DNA from: JBKPNX01 sp050729115 | GTDB taxonomy: Bacteria > Pseudomonadota > Alphaproteobacteria > Geminicoccales > Geminicoccaceae | NCBI GenBank assembly: GCA_050729115.1 | Contig: JBOHKK010000210.1 | Location: 1-11,138 of the forward strand | DNA length: 11,138 nucleotides | Direction of reading: 5' to 3' | Shown here: positions 6,588 through 11,138 of the stretch, in pieces | Layout: every line of letters begins with the position of its first letter | Numbering within the stretch: the stretch's first letter is position 1 | Translations under genes and position numbers: made by a program | Notes under the pieces: model-generated | Told to the model about the DNA's origin: nothing | The model's input: only the letters and a program-made list of their open reading frames with translations | The model's database searches: none

Positions 6588-7880
6588 ATGCGCCACTGGT
6601 TGGCCCTCGTTCGGATCGTTTGCGCCGCCGCGGTTATGGCGGGTGGCGTCACATTGTCGGCGTCGCCCGCGATGGCCGCCGGTTTCTGGCTGTACGAAAT
6701 GGGCACGCCGGATCTCGGCACCGCGGCGGCGGGGCGGGCGGCGAGCGCGAAGGACGCGGCGACGGTGTTCGGCAACCCGGCCGGGATGACCAGCCTGGAC
6801 CGCTCGCAGCTCTTGGTCGGCACGCAGCTGGTGGTCGGCGACGTGCGCTTCGATCGTGGCTCGGACACCACGGTTGCCGGGGGCAACGGCGGCAACGCGG
6901 CCGGCACGATCCCGGGCGGCAGCCTCTACTACGCGCACAGCGTGACGCCGGAGTTGAAGCTCGGCTTCTGGAGCGGCTCGTATTTCGGCGGCGCGCTGCA
7001 ATACGAGGACGGCTGGTCGGGGCGCTACTACGGCACCAAGGCCGAGATCATCACGCTCGGCGCCGGCATCAACGGCGCGTATCGGATCAACGACTGGCTC
7101 TCGATCGGGGGCGGGCCGTTCGCTCTCTACGGCAAGCTCGAGCAGAAGGTGGCGATCAACAACGTCCTCGATGGCGGCCAGGATGGCAGGCTCAAGTTTT
7201 CCGACGACGAGTTCGGGGTCGGTGGCATGGCCGGCCTGATGCTCGAACCGATCCAGGGTACCCGCTTCGGCGTGACTTATACCTCGCCGGTCGAGCTCGA
7301 CTTCAAGGACACCCCGGCCACCAAGAACCTGGGTCCGGGTTTTCAGTTTCTGAAGGACACTCGGGGGCTGTTCACGCGGAGGATCGACCTTGGGCTCACG
7401 GTGCCGCAGCAGGTCATGCTGAGCGGCTACCACGAGCTCAACGACCGCTTCGCGATCATGGGCAACCTAGTGTGGCAGAACTGGAGCGCGTTCGGCAAGC
7501 CCGACGTCTCGATTTCCAGCACCAACATCAGCAACGAGACGGTCAACCTCAACTATGACGACACCTGGGGCCTTGCGCTCGGGGCGCAGTATGCGTTCGC
7601 CGACGGCTGGCTGTGGTCGGTCGGCGGCGGCTATGACAGCTCGCCGATGTCGAAGGGCGAGCGTTCCCCAAATCTACCTCTCGACCAGCAGTTCCGCCTC
7701 GGCACCGGCATCCAATACAGCTTCAACGAGAAGATCACTGTCGGCGCCGCCTACGAATACATGAACGCGGGCGACGCCGATCTCGACGTCGAGCGCGGGC
7801 CGCTCGCCGGCAGGCTTCAGGGTGACTACAAGTCGAACGACTTCCACTTCTTCGCCATGAACGTGAGCTGGCGGCTCTAA
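6588..7880 (+). CDS. FadL/TodX (OmpP1) family outer-membrane transporter
   Basis: 430 residues from the ATG at 6588, preceded by GGAGAAGGA with about 8 bases of spacing; an in-frame ATG at 6519 lacks such a site. The signal peptide ends AMA|AGFWLYE at about 30/31. The mature N-terminus has the FadL hatch signature: AGFWLYEMGTPDLGTAAAGR, then ATVFGNPAGMTSL with the NPAG motif at 63-66. The rest alternates in beta-barrel fashion and ends in an amphipathic strand, FHFFAMNVSWRL. Length matches the family. Relatives import long-chain fatty acids or aromatic hydrocarbons by lateral diffusion; the substrate here is unknown. It follows the HupE-like gene by about 90 bases with no evident terminator, so it may share the transcript. 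Confidence 0.93.
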   Translation: MRHWLALVRIVCAAAVMAGGVTLSASPAMAAGFWLYEMGTPDLGTAAAGRAASAKDAATVFGNPAGMTSLDRSQLLVGTQLVVGDVRFDRGSDTTVAGGNGGNAAGTIPGGSLYYAHSVTPELKLGFWSGSYFGGALQYEDGWSGRYYGTKAEIITLGAGINGAYRINDWLSIGGGPFALYGKLEQKVAINNVLDGGQDGRLKFSDDEFGVGGMAGLMLEPIQGTRFGVTYTSPVELDFKDTPATKNLGPGFQFLKDTRGLFTRRIDLGLTVPQQVMLSGYHELNDRFAIMGNLVWQNWSAFGKPDVSISSTNISNETVNLNYDDTWGLALGAQYAFADGWLWSVGGGYDSSPMSKGERSPNLPLDQQFRLGTGIQYSFNEKITVGAAYEYMNAGDADLDVERGPLAGRLQGDYKSNDFHFFAMNVSWRL

Positions 7881-7988
7881 GCGAGGATCGGATTGCGGGG
7901 ACGCGCCAACCTGAGCCCGGAGCTGCATACGCACCAAAAATTCACATCAACCGGCCTTTCCCGGCACGCACGGGCAGGCGAACGACAG

Positions 7989-8185
7989 AGAGGGAGACAC
8001 TCATGGACACCAGCAATGCTGCAACGAGCCCCGAAGCTTGGCCGGCAGGCGCCCGCTTTCCGGCGCCGCCAGGTTCATGCCGAAAGCGGTTGCGCTCGCG
8101 GGGCTCGCGGTCCTCGCCGCCTGCACCTCGACGCAGAGCGAGGTCGAGACCGGCAGCGCGATGCTGCCGCGGCCGCAGGTCGTGA
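7989..8185 (+). other. Strong ribosome-binding site and short ORF overlapping the DUF4410 gene
   Basis: GAGAGGGAGAC lies just before an ATG at 8003, the best Shine-Dalgarno placement in the 7881-8076 gap. That ATG opens a 60-codon frame (MDTSNAATSPEAWPAG...) that is out of frame with the DUF4410 lipoprotein and becomes Arg/Ser/Pro-rich where it overlaps it. It may be a leader ORF coupled to the lipoprotein start at 8077. Alternatively, a single-base indel between 8003 and 8077 has broken the original N-terminus. Nothing else was seen in the gap. Confidence 0.35.
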
Positions 8186-8784
8186 TCGTCGATACCTTCG
8201 CCGCCGCGCCCGGCGAGGTGAAGCTCGACGAGGGGCTGAGCACCGAGATCGAGCAGGCGATGAAGGCCCAGGCCGGCACGTCGCGTAGCGAGCAGGAGCT
8301 GCAGGCGGGCCGCCAGGTCGCCGATGCGATCGCGGACAAGCTGGTGGTCGAGATCCAGGACATGGGCCTGCGCGCCCAGCGCGGCAGCGCGGTGCCGGCC
8401 GGCACGCAGAATGCGCTCCTGATCAAGGGCCAGCTGGTGTCGGTCGACGAGGGTAATCGGACCGAGCGCGTGATCATCGGCCTCGGCGCCGGGCGGAGCG
8501 ACGTGCGGGCCCAGGTTCAGGTCTACGACGTGACGCCGGCGGGCAGCCGCCTGATCGACCAGATCGAGGTCGACGGCAAGAGTGGCCTGACGCCGGGGAT
8601 GGCCGAGAGCATGGGGGTCGGCGGCCTGACCGGCCACCTGCTGGTGGCGACGGCAGTGGGCGGCGGGGTGCACGTGATCTCCGAGTCCATGGGCGCCGAC
8701 GTGATCGCCGACGCCGACCGCACGGCCAAGGGCATCGCCAAGCAGCTCTCGGCCCTGTTCGCGCAGCAAGGTTGGACGTCCTGA
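8077..8784 (+). CDS. DUF4410 domain lipoprotein
   Basis: 235 residues from ATG 8077. The short signal peptide MPKAVALAGLAVLAAC has lipobox LAAC with the lipidated cysteine at 16. The DUF4410-type domain follows: VVIVDTFAAAPGEVKLDEGL, then a helix with SRSEQELQAGRQVADAIADKL, a strand-rich core (NALLIKGQLVSVDEGNRTERVIIGLGAG, split here as two segments), and VQVYDVTPAGSRLIDQIEVD. A Gly/Val-rich segment and a final helix (ADRTAKGIAKQLSALFAQQG) end it. DUF4410 proteins are envelope lipoproteins of unknown function. The start is uncertain: 8077 has only a weak AGG upstream, and TTG at 8038 would add 13 residues. Confidence 0.85.
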   Translation: MPKAVALAGLAVLAACTSTQSEVETGSAMLPRPQVVIVDTFAAAPGEVKLDEGLSTEIEQAMKAQAGTSRSEQELQAGRQVADAIADKLVVEIQDMGLRAQRGSAVPAGTQNALLIKGQLVSVDEGNRTERVIIGLGAGRSDVRAQVQVYDVTPAGSRLIDQIEVDGKSGLTPGMAESMGVGGLTGHLLVATAVGGGVHVISESMGADVIADADRTAKGIAKQLSALFAQQGWTS

Positions 8785-8800
8785 GCCGTACCAAGCCTCG

Positions 8801-8825
8801 CGGCCACCGGGCCCCGAGGTGGCCG
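8801..8825 (+). terminator. Hairpin after the DUF4410 gene
   Basis: CGGCCACC (8801-8808) and GGTGGCCG (8818-8825) make a perfect 8-bp stem with a 9-base loop, 16 bases past the stop. No T-run follows, so it is a possible factor-assisted terminator or an RNA-stabilising stem. The remaining 8826-8960 holds no supported gene. Confidence 0.35.
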
Positions 8826-8960
8826 GAACCGAAGGATGCGATACGCAAGCCGCCCGCAGCGCGGCGTGCGATCCTACCCGGGCTTGTCCGCTGCGCGGGG
8901 GCGGCGCCAGCTCGAACCGATGAACAGCATCCGGGAAACCGGGATGAAGGGAGAAGCTCC

Positions 8961-9158
8961 ATGTCTAGCGATAGCCAAAGATCGAACCGGGTGCCTGGGG
9001 GCCTGCTTCTGGTGTGCGCTGTTGCATGTTTCGCCGCGGTAGCTTGCAGTGACATTCAGCCCGAGCCCAACGTCGAAGAAGGCGGCTTGCTCGAGTCGCC
9101 GACGCACGAGCAAGACTCGATGCGCGAGCAGGAGCAGCACCAGGAAGAGAAGCGGTGA
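8961..9158 (+). CDS. Small lipoprotein with charged Gln/Glu-rich tail
   Basis: 65 residues. ATG 8961 is preceded by AAGGGAGAAG with about 4-13 bases of spacing. The signal peptide is MSSDSQRSNR, a hydrophobic GGLLLVCAVACFAAVA, then C29 as probable lipidation site (AVAC|S). The mature part is only about 37 residues: DIQPEPNVEEGG, then LLESPTHEQDSMREQEQHQEEKR, highly charged and probably unstructured. An upstream in-frame extension from 8772 lacks a ribosome-binding site and hides the signal peptide, so the shorter form is preferred. No family is recognised. It sits 42 bases before the DUF1254 gene in the same direction. Confidence 0.65.
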   Translation: MSSDSQRSNRVPGGLLLVCAVACFAAVACSDIQPEPNVEEGGLLESPTHEQDSMREQEQHQEEKR

Positions 9159-9200
9159 CGCTGCGAGCGGCCAGATGACGAGCGCAAAGGAGCGAGTGAG

Positions 9201-10011
9201 ATGAAACCGAGGAGCTTGTTGGCCCCGTGGGGGATCAGTCTGGCGGTGGTGCTGCTTCTCGCCGCCTGGGCCCCGCCCGCGACGGCTCAGGTCAGTCCGG
9301 AGGAGGCGCGCGCGATCGGCGTCGACGCTATCTCTACTTCTATCCGCTCGTCACCATGGATCTGACGCGCAAGCAGCTCACCAACGTCGAGCCGGGCAAG
9401 GGGGGCCGCGGCGGTCCCGCCAACACGTTCGTGAACATCCCCGAGTATCCGACCGCCGACATGAAGGTTGTGGTCCGGCCGAACTTCGACACCCTGTATT
9501 CCAGCGCGTGGCTCGATCTCGCCGCCGAGCCCATGATCGTCTCGGTCCCCGACACGGACGGGCGTTACTACCTCCTGCCGATGCTCGACATGTGGACGAA
9601 CGTGTTCGCGTCGCCCGGCTGGCGGACCACGGGCACCCAGGCGGGCAACTTCGTCATCGTTCCGCCCGGCTGGCGATCCGAGAAATCCAGGCTCCCCGAG
9701 GGCGTTCAGCGGATCGACGCCCCCACCCCCCACGTCTGGATCATCGGCCGCACCAAGACGGACGGCCCGCCGGACGACGATGCCGTCCACAAGATCCAGG
9801 CGGGCTTCAGGATCACGCCGCTGTCGCGCTGGGGCAAAGCGCCCGAGCCGGTCGAGGTGAAGATCGATCCGAGCGTCGACATGAAGACCCCGCCGAAAGT
9901 CCAGGTCGACAGCATGCCGGCCGGCGCATACTTCGCCTACGCGGCCGAGATCATGAAGCTGCAGCCGCCGCACATCACGGATCAGCCGATCGTCGCGCTG
10001 GTGCTACATGT
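9201..10011 (+). pseudogene. DUF1254 family exported protein, frameshifted and truncated
   Basis: ATG 9201 follows AAAGGAG with 8 bases of spacing and opens MKPRSLLAPWGISLAVVLLL and a cut near ATAQ, then VSPEEARAIGVDA, before running to a stop at about 9363. The DUF1254 body continues one frame over from 9329: YLYFYPLVTMDLTRKQLTN, NTFVNIPEYPTADMK, VVRPNFDTLYSSAWLDL, VPDTDGRYYLLPMLDMW. The two parts join exactly if one base is restored at 9328/9329. Homology-like sequence ends near PPHITDQPIVA (about 9998), about 270 residues in, where family members continue with more DUF1254 and a DUF1214 domain. Two separate lesions make a dead gene likely. DUF1254 function is poorly known; the protein would have been periplasmic. 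Confidence 0.85.
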
Positions 10012-10156
10012 GGTGCCTACCTGGTGCGGTCCGGACTTGCGCTCGCCGACCGCGACCGTTCGGGCGACTACCTGGACGAGGAGGCCGAGGCGCGCCGGCG
10101 CCTGGGAGGGCGACTTCATGCCGCCCTGGCAGTGGCGCTCGAGCCGGCGCTGACGG
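10012..10156 (+). pseudogene. Foreign coding fragment fused after the truncated DUF1254 gene
   Basis: Directly after the DUF1254 sequence fades, the frame starting with codon GGT at 10012 becomes protein-like: GAYLVRSGLALADRDRSGDY, then LDEEAEARRRLGGRLHAALAVALEPALT. Its third codon positions are almost all G or C, while the two other frames give Arg/Pro-rich translations. The helical, charged composition suggests the C-terminal part of another protein, joined by deletion. No start or ribosome-binding site belongs to it, and its end is unclear because the frame stays open to 10932. The family is not recognised. Confidence 0.4.
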
Positions 10157-10174
10157 CCGGGCGCGCACGCCCGG
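10157..10174 (+). terminator. GC-rich hairpin after the DUF1254 remnant region
   Basis: CCGGGCG (10157-10163) and CGCCCGG (10168-10174) form a perfect 7-bp stem with the four-base loop CGCA. It begins 4 bases after a TGA at 10151 in the DUF1254 body frame. No T-run follows. From here to 10360 no gene is supported; the stretch is leader DNA for the VOC gene. Confidence 0.3.
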
Positions 10175-10360
10175 GACCCGGCAGCGGCACGGGCGCTATC
10201 CGAATCGCCCCGCTGTTCTGGCGCGCTCGAGTGCGTGGGCGCCAGCGGACCGCGGCCGTGCCCTGTCGGATGCTTGCCCGCCCAGAGATTCGAGCGCAGC
10301 ATCGGCGCGGGACGATGCCGCCCGAGCCATGCACAGCGCCAGCCGTCACGGGGAGAGATC

Positions 10361-10837
10361 ATGATCAAGGGCCTGCACCACAACGCCTATCGCTGCCGGG
10401 ACTCCGAGGAGACCCGGAGGTTCTACGAGGACTTCCTGGGCCTGCCGCTCGCCGCGGCGCTCTCGATCGACACCACCCGGACCGGCCGCCAAGCCAACGT
10501 CCTGCACACCTTTTACGAGATGGCGGACGGTTCCTATCTGGCGTTTTTCGAGGCGCCGGACCAGCCGTTCGAGTTCAAGGAGCAGCACGACTTCGACCTG
10601 CACATCGCGCTCGAGGTCGAGCGCAAGACGCTCGAGGAGATGTTCGCCCGCGGCAAGGCGGCGGGCATCGAGACCCGCGGCATCTCCGATCACGGCTTCG
10701 TCGATTCGATCTACTTCCGCGATCCCAACGGCTACGTGATCGAGCTGACCGCCAGGACCGCGGACGACCACGAGGATCTGGATCCGAGCCGCGCCCGCCG
10801 GATCCTCGACGAGTGGCAGGCGGCGAAGACGTCCTGA
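10361..10837 (+). CDS. VOC superfamily (glyoxalase/dioxygenase-fold) protein
   Basis: 158 residues from ATG 10361, preceded by GGGGAGAGA about 4-11 bases upstream. Two beta-alpha-beta-beta-beta halves are visible: LHHNAYRCRDSEETRRFYED and LGLPLA through SYLAFFEAP, then HIALEVERKTLEEMFARGKA through YFRDPNGYVIELT. Candidate metal ligands sit at the classic places: H7, E64, H81 and E128. The FRDPNGYVIEL ending is typical. Members catalyse metal-dependent isomerisation, epimerisation, ring cleavage or thiol transfer; the substrate is not readable from the sequence. There is no signal peptide, so it is cytoplasmic, unlike its neighbours. It stands alone with its own leader; a longer upstream start is unsupported. 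Confidence 0.9.
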   Translation: MIKGLHHNAYRCRDSEETRRFYEDFLGLPLAAALSIDTTRTGRQANVLHTFYEMADGSYLAFFEAPDQPFEFKEQHDFDLHIALEVERKTLEEMFARGKAAGIETRGISDHGFVDSIYFRDPNGYVIELTARTADDHEDLDPSRARRILDEWQAAKTS

Positions 10838-10906
10838 TCGCTGGACAGGCCGGCCCGCGGTATCGCGCGGGGTCGGTCGGTCGCCCGCGCACCCCAAACA
10901 AGGTAC

Positions 10907-10942
10907 GACACCGGGCGAACGAGCTCTTGTGAGGCCGGTGTC
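10907..10942 (+). terminator. Possible stem-loop downstream of the VOC gene
   Basis: GACACCGG (10907-10914) and CCGGTGTC (10935-10942) form an 8-bp perfect stem with a 20-base loop, about 70 bases past the VOC stop. No T-run follows, so termination is only a possibility. Confidence 0.3.
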
Positions 10943-10951
10943 AGTTGCCCG

Positions 10952-10970
10952 CGCCGGGCCGGCCCCGGCG
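10952..10970. repeat. GC-only palindrome at the border of the repeat cluster
   Basis: CGCCGGG (10952-10958) and CCCGGCG (10964-10970) form a 7-bp stem with a five-base loop. It leads directly into the GGCGCATG border of the repeat cluster and may be its outermost element. Confidence 0.35.
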
Positions 10971-11138
10971 CATGAAACCGGAAACGGGCCGGAAAGCGGG
11001 TCAGACCCCTTTCTCCCATGAAACCGGAAGCGGGGGAAACGGGGGAAACGGGGTCAGGCCCCTTTTTTCCGGTCGCCGGCGGGAAACGGGGTCAGGCGGG
11101 AAACGGGGTCAGGCCCCTTTTCCGGTCAGCGGCGCATG
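10967..11138. repeat. Cluster of REP-like palindromic repeats, core GGGGTCAGGCCCC
   Basis: Four copies of a GGGTCAG core occur at 10998, 11051, 11089 and 11106. Two are complete palindromes, GGGGTCAGGCCCC followed by TTTT or TTTTTT (11050-11068, 11105-11121). One is a variant, CGGGTCAGACCCC with TTTC, and one lacks its right arm. Outer arms GGAAA and TTTCC extend the pairing. A 17-base unit GGGAAACGGGGTCAGGC is repeated perfectly in tandem at 11081-11097 and 11098-11114. GGGGGAAAC is doubled at 11032-11049. GGCGCATG occurs at 10967 and again as the last 8 bases of the window, and CATGAAACCGGAA occurs twice. This resembles REP elements mobilised by IS200-like RAYT transposases; no transposase is in view. 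The cluster probably continues to the right. Confidence 0.7.

Noticed and set aside
9508..10932. A 474-codon open frame on the plus strand across the DUF1254 and VOC genes
   Set aside because: It is out of frame with both recognised proteins and its translation there is Arg/Gly/Pro-rich. Only the short part at about 10012-10156 looks coding, reported as a fragment. High GC makes stops rare, so length alone means little.
10967..11138. CRISPR array
   Set aside because: Repeats are short, palindromic, unevenly spaced and partly tandem with no spacers of constant length, and no cas gene is present.

Overview
The window is GC-rich, densely coding proteobacterial DNA. The protein families (HupE/UreJ, FadL, DUF3604, DUF1254, DUF4410) and a tRNA-Ser with an encoded CCA end fit an alphaproteobacterium or a related environmental lineage best. 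That placement is inference; no marker gene here settles it.

Left part (1-2150). The minus strand carries the first codons of a gene running off the left edge, preceded by tRNA-Ser(GGA). A small two-helix membrane protein follows on the plus strand (484-777). A four-helix, cysteine-containing membrane protein lies on the minus strand (1002-1580), and its ribosome-binding region sits in the loop of a perfect hairpin. From about 1632 to 2023 the DNA is degraded. The tail of a cell-wall-hydrolase-like gene on the minus strand, frameshifted at a seven-A run, lies back to back with the tail of an unrelated plus-strand gene. Both have lost their upstream portions near position 1880, which looks like a deletion or rearrangement scar.

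Central operon (2151-7880, plus strand). Three genes overlap by ATGA: a secreted DUF3604 PHP-like putative metallohydrolase, a membrane-anchored parvulin-type prolyl isomerase, and a HupE/UreJ-type metal permease with a periplasmic N-terminal domain. After about 90 bases comes a FadL/TodX outer-membrane channel for hydrophobic compounds. The arrangement suggests a periplasmic metalloenzyme with its own folding factor and metal supply, plus an outer-membrane route for a hydrophobic substrate. This functional reading is inference.

Right part (7881-11138). A DUF4410 lipoprotein follows, with a well-placed Shine-Dalgarno sequence feeding an out-of-frame upstream ORF. Next come a 65-residue lipoprotein with a charged tail and a DUF1254 gene with two lesions: a one-base frameshift near the signal peptide, and a lost C-terminal half replaced by a foreign coding fragment in another frame. 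Then follow an intact VOC/glyoxalase-fold protein and, at the right edge, a cluster of short palindromic repeats with a GGGGTCAGGCCCC core. The cluster resembles the REP-type repeats found with IS200-like (RAYT) transposases and probably continues beyond the window.

Nearly every protein between 2167 and 10011 is built for export or the envelope, so this is an envelope gene neighbourhood with signs of decay at both ends. No CRISPR array, prophage or intact transposase gene is visible.
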